A DNA stretch of 64,000 bases from Hyalella azteca (taxonomy: Eukaryota > Arthropoda > Malacostraca > Amphipoda > Hyalellidae): positions 857 through 64,856 of the forward strand of contig NW_025931451.1 of NCBI RefSeq assembly GCF_000764305.2, written 5' to 3'. Below, in pieces: positions 46,625-57,798 of this stretch (its first letter is position 1; each line of letters starts with the position of its first letter). Below the pieces are notes generated by a model. That model saw only the letters and a list, made by a program, of their open reading frames with translations. It was not told the origin of the DNA and did not search any database. A program made the translations under genes and the position numbers.

Positions 46625-48615
46625 GATTGATGTGTATCATACGTAAATGACATGACCTTTAACATTATAAAGCATCAGCTATGCAGAATACCCTGGGACG
46701 GAGGTACTCTAACCAGCATTACTATTGCTTCATTCGTGGCAGTCATGATATATTCTAACGCTAATGATAATTTCCGAGGGGAATTCCTTGTAGTTTTAGG
46801 CCCTCATATTTTCAAACAGCATGTAGCTCTGTATCAGGTGAAGCCATTGGTCATGACTTAACCTTTGGCCAATCGGATGATGTTGCTTTATTACATTATT
46901 TACATGGCTTAACGTAACATAGTTTAATATATGAAGTATTAGAAAAAAATAGGTCCATGTCACTGCCAATTTTTCTACCGATAATGGTAATTTTATCACT
47001 GCCCGTAATTCAATTAGCTCACTGTAATTATTTTCACAATATATTTCTCGATTTCTCAGTCTGTATTAATTCGTTGTAACTTTAATTTATGCGGCATTTC
47101 ATTTTAAAACTATAAAATTTTTATATTTTGCATTTAATGTTAACAATTATTACTATGCGGAATGGTAATTTTTTATCTGTCGTCCTTATTCGTAACTCTT
47201 CGAACTATTTCCAGTGAAATTATCCTCTAATTCATTTCATAACTCCGTCAATTTTCGGTCGGGTGGCGACAGGTAGGGCAGTTCGGTTTGGGTTTCGGAG
47301 GGGTTGTAGTAATTAAAGGTAACGGGTTCAACCTTTAAGGAACGTACTCTAAATCCGTACTAGGCATGAGCTGCGCTCATTGACGAAAAAAACGTCAAGA
47401 CAAGTATAGGGCAAGTTTTTGTATGGGAGGTCGTTAGTCACAATACGGGCTTGCAGACGGACGCATACCTATATCATCATGGTCGCATCATTACAGCATT
47501 CTGCTAAGCAGTAAAAAGGCCGGCGTATAAGTTTTTCGGCAGTAAAACACTGCGCTGTGTTAACACCTGTTTTGCCGGTCAAGACAGATATATTTGTGAC
47601 TTTTTGGTAGTAAAAACACGCCTTACCCGATCAAAAGTCAGGGAATTACTAGTAAAAAAAATTCATGTTGGTTTGTTCTTGAACTTGGAAAGTCGTGGAT
47701 TTTTTGGACTTGGCTTCATTTATTATTTGAATTTTTATTCAAGCTGTAAATTTGTAAAAGAACGAATAAAATTTATATCACAATTCGATTTAAACCTCCT
47801 GATTTGAAAGCTCATTAAAAAATAACTAGTAAATATATAATTACAATATATATTTTACTGAAAAAACATGACCTGAATTTTTTTTCATCGCTTAGTTTTA
47901 GAGAAGACATCGGACAAATGACGGCCCCAATTGTCAAAGCATTTAGTTGGTGGATTCTTGAAGTTCCGTTCAACTCGCTGAAGCTTATTGACGGGTATGT
48001 TGGCGATGGCTTAGCGCATGTTGTTCTTCAAATGAGTTAGGTTCTTAGGGATAGTTATTGTAAACAATTAATCTAAGATAAACCCATAAAAACGCTTCCA
48101 CTTGCCCTAATTGCGTTCACCCACGAAACAATCGATTTCCGATCAGGAACCCGATCTGAAGGACGAAAACGGAACCGGATACGAAATGCTCGTTAAGTAA
48201 CGATAATGGATCGGCCATTAGAAAAGCACGCCTCGACAGCAAACGCATGCTGCTCACTTGTCTAATGCATAGTGGCAACTGACTAGGCGGCATACAAAAC
48301 TTCATGACATTGCCTCTTATAAGAAATACTCTTTGCTCTTGTCCTGCAAAATCTGACGGCTTTACGTGAAATACATAACAGGAAGTTACCGTGAATCACA
48401 CTTTAATACTGCACCATCGAGTTGATGTGGGAGGTGAAATGAGCTGTTCTAAACAAATACTGGACTCGTCCCGACATTTCTGCGCACTGTGCTAAATGAA
48501 TAGATTTATGTTCCAGAGATTCTATATTGTAAATGCTGGAAACAATTTAAACTGAAAAAAATATGAAGCGCATGATAAAAAATCGAAATTCTGGAAATGG
48601 ATTATTTTCCTGTTG
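46625..48615. other. Region without recognised gene
   Basis: Short open frames only. A GC-richer patch at 47250-47480 shows no family signature. Confidence 0.5.
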
Positions 48616-48619
48616 CTTT

Positions 48620-49562
48620 GTTTTTCAGAAAACCTTGAACGAAGGGACTTTACAGGCCGATTGCCGGCGATTGGAAAGAAGCCCAAGTGGCACAGCTTTT
48701 CTAAAAGGCGTCAAAAGTAGCCCCGGTACTAGCTATCGCTCTATCAGTCTCACAAGTGTTATTTGGAAGGTAATGGAATCTGTTGTGAGGTAAAGAATTG
48801 TTGATCACTTAACTGTTAACCATCTCCTATCAGACTGTCAACATGGTTTTATTGCCGATAGATCCTGCACCAGTAACCTCTTGTCTACGTTGAACGATTG
48901 GACTCGAAACGATTGGACGAAAGAGAGCCAGTGGATGCAGCACCTCGATTTTGTCAAAGCATTTGACAGTGTTCCGCATGAGCGACTATTGCTTAAAGTG
49001 AATTCTTTGGTAATTGAGGGAAACGGATCAGAGATTTTCTAGTAGGTAGACGACAAGGTGTCACTATTAACGGAACCGTATCAGGCTGGGCAACAGTGCG
49101 CAGTGACGTGCCACAAGGAAACGTTCTTATGCCTGTTATGTTCGTTGTTTCTATGAAAAATATGTCAGAAGTTTAATGTTAAGCGTGTGCTCTATGTATA
49201 CCGTTGACACAAATGTTTATAATGCAGTTGAAAATGCGTCAAATAAAGTGCAATTACAAGATGATATTAATAGTTTAGATTACTGGGCTTATACTGACAA
49301 GTGTAAACTACCTCGGAAAGAACAAGAACAGCAGGACTACGGTATGAGAAGACATGGTTTCAATGAAAGAGTAATGATTGAAAAGTCTAGCGTGAAAAAA
49401 TACTTTGGAGTTTATGTCGACAAGGAGCTGAAATTTTTGGCATATAGAAATGCAAGCAAATAAATCCAATAAACTTCTTGGCCTGATCAGACGCTCCTAC
49501 TAGTTCCTATATGCCGAAACGACGACGCTGCTGTTTATCCAAACCTAGAGTTTGGAAACGCC
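48620..49562 (+). mobile_element. CR1/L2-like LINE copy, frameshifted
   Basis: Follows the first LINE from KTLNEGT through SLTSVIWKVMESVVR, KAFDSVPHERLL and VCSMYTVDTNVYNAV. The YADD box is destroyed (YTVD). Several small deletions. Cut at its 3' side by the palindromic MITE. Confidence 0.8.
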
Positions 49563-49966
49563 GGGACGCCTGTCGGAGACAACCACTGCCGTGCTTCGAA
49601 TGGCCTTCGATGCTATCTGCCGTCGAAGGTTTCAGATAGCATAGTTCTGTTCCAAAATTTATCGTCGTGCGGTGCGTGGCCGTTCGACCGTAGGCTGATT
49701 CGACACATGGGACAGATACGGACGGCTCCGGCGCGCTCCGTCCGGGTGGTGTAAAATTTTTTCGCATATTGGCAGACGACCCTGGGCCATACGACGTCAG
49801 GCTATTTTCCTGTGGGCTGATTGGTATAATTCAATGGATGTGATCTGTCAGGTGGCGTGCGGCTGATAATGTTACAGTCAAGAAGTATTGTAGGCTACGT
49901 TCTTCTAGGAAGGGATCATGATAGTCCATTCGAAGCTGGGCAGTGGTGGTCTCCGACAGGCGTCCC
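49563..49966. mobile_element. 404-bp MITE with GGGACGCCTGTCGGAGAC termini
   Basis: Inverted ends GGGACGCCTGTCGGAGAC and GTCTCCGACAGGCGTCCC; a further ACCACTGCC and CTTCGAATGG also pair. GC-richer than its surroundings. A related end (GGGGACGCCTGTCGGCC) lies at 57293. Confidence 0.85.
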
Positions 49967-50079
49967 AAACTATGGATTGAAATAAAAAAGCAATTCCAAA
50001 GTTAATCCGATGGTTTTCTAGTTTCACCGATCACAGTACTTTCAATCGCAGTTAAGTCGAGGATAAACTTTACGGCCTT

Positions 50080-50330
50080 GGAAAGATGACGTCACGGCAC
50101 GGAATGGCGAGATGCCGCCATGGGATCGGCCGCCATATTTGTTGCATGGTCTAGCTTTCGCCTACGCGTTAAATCTACTGCTCCTGTCTCTTTTTGAAGT
50201 TTTTGCTTGAAGATGGGACGCTACTGCGCCGTTGTTGGATGCACCGGTCGTTCTAACAACTATTTAAACAGAAAACCGGACAATTAAATGCGTTTCTCCA
50301 GTTTTCCAGCCGTGAATGCCGTGTAAATCT
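50080..50330 (+). pseudogene. THAP-like start with promoter-like upstream DNA
   Basis: From 50212: MGRYCAVVGCTGRSNNYLNR, the first Cys pair of a THAP (C2CH) DNA-binding domain, then a TAA and, in the same frame, MRFSSFPAVNAV, resembling the next THAP block. The upstream stretch has GCCGCCATGGGATCGGCCGCCAT, similar to YY1 sites. Either a broken THAP gene start or a transposon remnant. Confidence 0.45.
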
Positions 50331-50654
50331 TATCAGGTTACGTATCGTACTGATATACGTATCGTATATCAGTTTCCCAGCCGTGAATATTTATGATATA
50401 CGATACTATATATTTTACAGGGGCAAAATCGGTTACTTGCCACTAGATAAGCTACATAAGTAAGAATATAAATTAATAATATTTACAGATCAGATTACAT
50501 TGTCATGATCCATTATCCTCACCTTGACAGCAATGACAGTGTTGTTGCAGTTGGCTGGTTTTTGGGAAGATCATAATGATTGGCTATGTTATGATATCTA
50601 TTGTTTCGCGTTCTTTACATAGCCTTTCAATTTAATTGTTGATTGGTTCTGCAA

Positions 50655-51365
50655 AACGTCATGGTTTCTGGTAAATTGGTGTGTTGTTGGTCAGTTCCGT
50701 GGTCTGAGGTGTCACATGTGCGCGTCCAATATCGGGATCGGTTTTGCTAATTGCCGTCCGAACCCTGGTAAGCATTGATAAAATCCTATCCTTTTCCTCT
50801 TCAAGAAGGCGATACCCTAGGTTTAATTCATTTTCCATTCTTAGAAGAATGTCCATTCATTCATCATCATTTTCCTCTTCGTCCAGTTGTACTACCAAAC
50901 TAACTACCAAGTAAATCGCCTCTTTATTCGTTGAGGTTTCGTTTCTCAATCTCCTGCACCCACCCATCCACGAATTGCTTGAAAGCTTCAAGCGTCTTGT
51001 ATGCCTTGAATTCTTGCAATGTGTATTGGCTGACCACCAAACATCAAATATTTTAGTAAATCACCATGTGAAACGGGAGGCAGGCTTGTAAAATTTGCAC
51101 ACCACTGCTTTGCCGGCACTTCGTAGGGATGAACATCGTTAATGTCGAACAATTTTCTTAAATTCCAATCTTTCGCTGAAGGAAGGAGTTTTTGACAATA
51201 GCCTAATGTGAAGTTAATCCTTTCTGCTTTGCTCTTTCTTTTTCCATTGACACCAAAACATCCAAACGTGTAGGAACGAAAGAGTAAGCTAAAGCGCGAG
51301 TGTGCTGCAAAGATGGCGGCGTAGCTTACGTAGATACGCTTCAGCTTGGCGAGCCCGATCAACAC
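50655..51365 (-). pseudogene. Broken coding relic, THAP/YqaJ-associated family suspected
   Basis: The - strand encodes KLFDINDVHPYEVPAKQWCA, LPPVSHGDLLKYLMFGG, then after a one-frame shift near 51005 FKAYKTLEAFKQFVDGWVQE. This resembles the GDI..YL...KAYKSLEA.NYF..GWV segment of invertebrate proteins that carry YqaJ-like nuclease or SWIM domains. A further frame (MDILLRMENELNLGYRLLEE) lies at 50856-50659. AAGATGGCGGC (YY1-type) lies at about 51310. Confidence 0.45.
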
Positions 51366-52264
51366 GTTGATGAATTTTATGAAGGAAATTGCCAGAAATT
51401 AATTAATCTTTCAACGTATAGGCAGGCATAGGAATTTGTTATAATTATTTTAGCTTATCCCGTGTTAGATAAAAAAAAATCAATGATTTTTAAGGATACC
51501 TCCGGTTGTAACTTAACTACTCCCTAGATTATTTTCAATAAATTTACCATGCACGGGGAACAGACTATTTATCAAACCTTAAAAATTATAAAATGAAAAT
51601 TGAACAAATTAATTTAGTTGTTATAATTATATATATATATCTAATGAGTCCACTTCGCGCAGGATGTGCTATGACGTCATTTTGCTTCTTAGGGTAAAAC
51701 GAAGTTCTAGGGAGTTTTAAGATACAAGATTGTTCAAGCGGCGTCGGCGTGTACATAGGGAACGTTTGTGAATGCGTATACGTCAAGCTGTGTTTCGCAA
51801 TAGTATACGGTTAAAGTGAGGAGTGGAAACGTTGCCAATACTTTTTCATTTAAGGTGAGGACTTCTTGGAACCATATTCCTATGAGCATACTAATTTTTG
51901 TTCATATTTTTTCAATCACTTGTATTTGAGCCTTTGATGCAATCTGTTCTGATAGTATCTGGAAGAATATGGCCTTATAGGTAGAATAGAAATGTCAGCA
52001 CTGATCCACTGAAGAAATAGGCCCATGGCCTGTTGCCGATTCTTGAATTTTTCGTGACTTGATTCGTGATTTTGGGTTAGAACATGAGGCCTTAGTTTGA
52101 CATTGGTAGTAGCATTATTATTACTAGCATAGCCATAGACTAGGTATGCTACAGTTATTGCTACTAAACTACCAGGCTGGCAATTTAACAAATTAGTAAA
52201 ACTAATTTGTAATGGCAACTCAAGATCTAGAATTGTATAATCATGTCCACTGTGACCATGTGTA

Positions 52265-53546
52265 GGGTAAACGCGGTATATTCCGACATCGTAGGTAATT
52301 CCGTCACTTCTCTAGTTTTTCCTTTATATTAAGCTTTGTTTTAGTTCCATGCGTTCATTGATGGTTGAAATGGTGACGTCATACATTTGCGTGTCGAAAA
52401 AACTAATTCCGACACAACTTGAATTGGACACACACAGATCGTTCAAAGCTTTGTAAAAAAATTGAAATTTGCTAAATTAAAAGCCTAATAGCTGTTTATT
52501 AAAACGTAATTAAGTAGTGTTCAATATTTGTTAGTGTTCTAATTCAAAGCTGTGTTGTATCCCAATACAGCTCACACAGCGAACGGAATTTGAACACGTT
52601 GATGTCGGCATTACGTATCAGTTAAATTTGAAGCGCTGATGCAATACGACTCACCACGTGTCAAATATTGCCACACACAGTGACGGAATATAGGGATTTG
52701 GTAGGTTTCCATTCTAAAGGCTTTTTAATAAATATGGCAACATTTTGTGATGTTTCATTGTTGCCAGGGTGGAATTCTAGAAATGGAGGTTCACTTATAA
52801 AAAAGCTTTCCACCCAAGGTGAAATGCTTTCCTTAGATACAGTGCTCTGCCAGGTGACTGAGTCTGACTATAAATGAAAAGGAGGATCAAAAGTGGACAA
52901 ACTGTTTCAATTGTATAGTACCTCATATTTGTTATAAAATTGTATGAATGTCTCTTGTTTGATAGATTTTCTTTATTTTTTTATTTAATGAATTTTGTGA
53001 AAATTTTCCAAGCTTTTTGTTTGTAATGATCAAGTTTAAGTTGAGTATTTAGTTAACCAGTACTGTAGTACATATACCATATTTAGGGGCGGGGCTTATG
53101 GGCACAACCAATCACAGCTTGAAAGCATTCCCATCAACCAATCACAGCTTGAAAGCATCCCCAGCAACCAATCACAGCTAGAAAGCAGATAACATTACAA
53201 CTCCATTAACCAATCACAGCTGGAAAGCTGGAAGGGGCTAAAATCACAATCCCATAAACCAATCACAGTTGAAAGTGATAGGATATGTATCATGTATATA
53301 ATACATTGGACTGGAAGTGGAAAGTTCCTGGACTTTCCAACCTTTCAGGTCCTGCTTTCCAATATGCTATGTGTACTGGTTAATTTAATATCCCTCTAGA
53401 ATTCCACACTGATTGTTGCTGACGCGTAGTGAAGTGTTTTGAGAGTCATGTGAAGGCAACAGAACTTACGTAACGCATTCATTTTTTTTTATAGTTTTTC
53501 ATTTCTCTATGCGCCCTTAATGTGTCAGAATATACCGCGTTTACCC
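52265..53546. mobile_element. GGGTAAACGCGG MITE, copy interrupted by a hAT-like MITE
   Basis: Same ends as 5761 and 7330, flanked by TA on both sides. Without the 647-bp insertion and its target duplication it is 627 bp. Contains ATTCCGACACAACTTGAATT like the 7330 copy. Confidence 0.92.
52765..53411 (+). mobile_element. hAT-like MITE with CCAAT-box array
   Basis: Ends CAGGGTGGAATTCTAGA and TCTAGAATTCCACACTG. The 8-bp target duplication ATTGTTGC (52757-52764 and 53412-53419) is exact, as in hAT elements, and the uninterrupted target is seen at 5990-6000. Inside are five ACCAATCACAG words (53108-53275) and GGGGCGGGGC at 53088. No transposase. Confidence 0.93.
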
Positions 53547-54020
53547 TAATTTTTGATAGACCTATTTTGTGAAACAAGTAGGATACTAGAAGAAACCTGG
53601 CAAAAAAGTGTCAAGTTTCATTAGCCCATGGTGGCAGGGAATTATTGTGAGTACTTATCGGTCCACCGCCGTGCGTCGGTCTTAACCCTTCGCAAGGCCC
53701 CATGCCCTTGGCCCTTGGGCCCCTCTTGCAAGTTGTAATGGTCTAAACTCAACAGTTCGACCCCTGGCCCCATCCCCATGGTCTCATCACAACTCCCTTT
53801 AGAAAAATGTGGAGTTTCGAAATTGATAGTAATAAATCAATAAATATTTGAACTGGGAAATTCCTTAGTTACTTACATTGGTTCCACAATGATATCAACG
53901 ACATAAAAAATTACAATGACATCGGTTAAGCCTCACTGCCTCAGAGGCTCAGCCATGATTCTAGCTTTGCTAAGTCCTTACACTCTTACCTCGTAATTCA
54001 TGATGACCACCCACACCCCA
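53547..54020. other. Region without recognised gene
   Basis: No coding or repeat signature apart from CCCTTGGCCCTTGGGCCC at about 53706. Confidence 0.5.
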
Positions 54021-54024
54021 CGGC

Positions 54025-54170
54025 CAGTGTAGCTGTCAGCTCACCTTCTTCAGAAGTGTGAAAGCTTTTGCCGGTGAAGGTGTGTTTTACGATCGGTCCA
54101 TAAAGAAGTGTTGATCGGTTCAAAATGACATAAGAACAGGTTCTTTTGAATAACCTATGGATTGGCACCA
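54025..54170 (+). repeat. 146-bp repeat, inverted partner at 61930
   Basis: Contains CAGTGTAGCTGTCAGCTCAC and TTGAATAACCTATGGATTGG. Its reverse complement at 61930-62076 differs by about two changes. snf lies between. Confidence 0.92.
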
Positions 54171-54479
54171 TGCATTAGCCTAACCCTTTAGCCTTTACCA
54201 CCTGATTTTCTGGGTCAAAAATCGCAAATTTCACTTTTCTGGTTTTTAGTCTTGCCTTAAACTGTTAAAGCTGACATTCTGACCTAGGTAGCCGTAGCCA
54301 AGTTCCAACGGTACCAAAATCAATAAATCATCTCTGTACGTTGATTTATGCCTGATGACAGTTTGCAAATGGGTTAGAGGTGGGGGGCAGAGTGGAAATC
54401 TAAGATTAGAGGTTCACTTGAAAAAAAGCATTTTGCCTTGAAAAAAAATGTTCCAGGCAACTAGAAACAGGTTTGCGGT

Positions 54480-54840
54480 TTGTCAGAAATTGGCCCCGCC
54501 TCGGCAATCGGTATGAACGTTACGTCAGGCAACACAGAAAAGATCCCAAGATTGTTAATTGTGCGCGTCACTCACGGTGACACGGATAAGCAAGAGGAAT
54601 CTATTGAAAGAAGAGCACTCGTTATGCTTGGTAGAAGTTACAACTTACAAGGTTGCTATTGGCACCAGTAGAGACTCGTCACTCACAGTCACCGATGAGC
54701 AAGGGAGATCTTGGGAAGGTTGCATAAGCGTTGCACCCGGCATGAACGTTTCCGAGGTCGCAAATAGAGACGCGTCACTCTCCGGTGAGCAAAGGAGATC
54801 TTGAGGAGGCCTCACAGCGTTGCAGCTGGTAAAGGATGTA
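54480..54840 (+). repeat. Imperfect repeats CGTCACTCnCnGTGA
   Basis: Three diverged blocks with CGTCACTC..., GAGCAAGGGAGATCTTG and GCATGAACGTT words. Several overlapping open frames result, none convincing. Confidence 0.45.
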
Positions 54841-54899
54841 CTCTTGATTCTGAAAAAAGTTCCATTAGATCTGGCCAATATACTCGAATGCAAAAGTTA

Positions 54900-56385
54900 C
54901 CTATATACCAGTTGATTAAGAGCACTTGATGTATTAGTTCTTCGGAGTTTGACCAGTTGATTCAGAGCACACAAAATTATTTTCTTCTACGGTCATTATT
55001 AATCTACTCTTTAATTGGGTACATTATTTCTGAAAATCGTACCTGAAGCTGATTTGGAAGATATGCTAGCGTCTGACTCCCAACCAGCTCAAACGAACGC
55101 GAACCCAATTGCATGCAATCTATGCCTTTGTATCATATTAGTTGAACAGTTTAACATTTACGCGCCGTGCGGCGCATCCTTATGAAGTCAACTCCTAGTC
55201 CAACTCTATGCAGTTGCAGACTCCTATTCCTATCAACATGTTAAAACTAGTCTTATAAATTGCGTTTTCTTTCATTTTAAGCAATCAGCTTTAGCAAATA
55301 CAATAGACAGAGCTAAGCACAAATGCTTGAATTAAATAATGACTGCCATCAGTCAGTAATGAATGGCAATAAAGTCTCACTTTCTCCACTCTCCTTAGTC
55401 CTTACTCAAAGTAAACTAACAGCTCATCGGCAAGAACTAAATATGGCCCTTATACTATTTACTCTTGACAATTGACATAATGGTTGCAAATTAAATATTA
55501 AAAAAAACATTTATTGCACCTATCCATTATGTCAGCTTTCAAAATGAGGATAAATTCATCGGCAATTGGAGAAACTTATCAAAGAAGAAGCAATGCACAA
55601 CAACAACATCAACATGACACTTGACTCAGTTGACTGACTAGACTACCAGTAGCATACTTGGAAAATTTAGCATTCAAACCTTTAGATTCTGTTAACCTCT
55701 TATTTTATACATTATTAGAACTTAGATGGCTCACAATATATCACGTAAAGTTTTCACTCAATAATAGTCTCGAAGTGTGTGAATAAAACCTAAGGAGTAT
55801 AAAACTGAAGTGTCCACTGGTCAGCGTGGGCGGGAGTTTCATCTGCATCGTAGTTACCAAATCCACTTATTCCGGTTGCGTAATGAGAACTACATAAGTC
55901 AACTAACCAGGCTGGGCCAAAAGCTTTCCTGCCAGCTTCGTTGCACACGATTGATACTACATGCAATGCATGTATAACATTTATGACCATTATTAAACCA
56001 TTCTGTTGAATGTCACTTACTAAAAATTTACAATATAGAAGAATTCAAATTTTTCATTTCTTCACAGAGTATATTGATATCATATTGTTGGTATCTCTGT
56101 CACTTGTCACCTTCTTTGTTATTGTTTCGGTACAGATGGTATTCCTGAATCCTGATCGCAAGTAGGTAGTTTTCATGTCTCAGCTGATTTCATCAGTGAT
56201 CAGTTTTTTATTTGTTGATGAAATCATAGGCAGTTTTTCATGTATTTGTGAGTGAATGTACAAAGTGAAGATGTTATTCTTTGCAATTTTCATCAATAGT
56301 GACATAACTACATTATTGTATTAGGCGCTTGAAATAAGAAGTGTAGCATTACACATTAAATTAGCATTAGTGCGTTAACAATGTG
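54900..56385. other. Region without recognised gene
   Basis: AT-rich; short frames only. Confidence 0.5.
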
Positions 56386-56399
56386 TGCATTTGGGGCGG

Positions 56400-56786
56400 T
56401 CCATTCTAGCTTTCTAACGCTGATTGGATTCCAGTGGCTGTGACGTTGCACACGTTCTGATGGTAATTGGGTTCTTGTGACTGGCTTTGCACACGTTCTA
56501 GCGATGATTGGATTCATGTGACTGTGACGTTGGATGCATTCAAGCGATGATTGGATTCATGTGACTGTGACGTTGGACGCGTGCAAGCGTTGATTGGATC
56601 CTTGTTACTGTGATGATGTAAGCTCTGTTTTTTTCCAATCAAACAGCTGTGGCAGCTTGCAGAGACTTGTCAGTGATGATGATGGACTGAAAGTGGAGGT
56701 GTGCTGGCCGTTCCTGAATTTTAGGTCATGCTTTCCATTTTGCTATGTCCACCAGTTAATATACTACCCCTCTGGAATTCCGCACT
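56400..56786 (+). mobile_element. Relic of the CCAAT-type MITE with a 43-bp tandem array
   Basis: 43-bp units (GCGATGATTGGATTCATGTG...) at 56501, 56544 and 56587, with two diverged units before them. The right end CCTCTGGAATTCCGCACTG matches the hAT-like MITE at 53411. Each unit again carries a TGATTGG word. Confidence 0.65.
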
Positions 56787-57634
56787 GGTGGGGGGACTCA
56801 GGGGTAGTTCTTTCACATTTACGATAGGAAAAAATTACTGGCAGGGCACATAAATAGATGGTCTGAAGATGCTGATCTTTAGTTACCTGGCTGCTGTTGT
56901 GTGGGATGGTGCTGTTGCAGTTGTTCCCACCATCCTTGACTGAATTTCAGCTCCAGTAACATCTAGTCTACTTGTGTCCATGCCACCTTGAATGCCTATT
57001 TCAAGGCACTTGGAACTGTTGCGCTCTACAGACACTACAGTCAGCGTCTACTGAACATCCTCACTTATTGTCACTGCAAACCTATCTCCTCCTAGAGTTT
57101 TTAAGCTACAGCAATGCAAAATATAACGTTTGATTTGCAAATAAAAGATCTAGAGATTTGTTGTAGCTTTTTTTCAATTTCGTTATAGGGCTTAATCCAC
57201 GGCTGATTGGTGGTCATCCAGAAATATGCTAGGCATTCCTTCCAAGGCTGATTGGTGCACAAATTTGGTGGTGCACGGCTGCGTACCCTTCCGGGGACGC
57301 CTGTCGGCCTAGTTTTGAAAATATTTTGGAAAAGGCAAATTTTTTTTAATAACAATTTTTACACACTTATTCCAAATAAATTGTAAAGGATCATTTTCCT
57401 CATAATTTTACCAATCTGCCCAATATTCCATATTAGGTTGATAAGGCCTTTTCCCAATGAAGGCCTATTCCCAAAAATTCCTATTTCCCAAAAATGGCCT
57501 ATTCACACCTGTAATTTTTGAAAATCGCCCTTTAAATTATTGCAATTACTTTCCAGTTTAGATAATTCTGCCCACTATTCCATATTGGCCAAATTGGATT
57601 AGGATAGCTCAAGTTAGAGTTAGTAATCTAATTT

Positions 57635-57765
57635 TTCCTGATGATAATATTCATCCTTGCACTCATATGGTGAAGTTAGTAAACTGCACCAAATGTAGAC
57701 AAAATGGCCCCCAAGACAGCAGTCTTGGGCTGATGCTATATTTTTGATGCCCTGGTGCTGAAGTG
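57635..57765 (+). repeat. Short repeat with hairpin upstream of snf
   Basis: ATTCATCCTTGCACTCA, AAGTTAG and a hairpin CCCAAGAC/GTCTTGGG. A partner lies in snf intron 2 at 58845-58965. Confidence 0.6.
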
Positions 57766-57798
57766 TTAGTGCTCTCCTAATCAAATTATTTATTTCAG

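Noticed and set aside
54480..54893. Overlapping frames on both strands
   Set aside because: They arise from imperfect repeats and show no consistent frame or homology.
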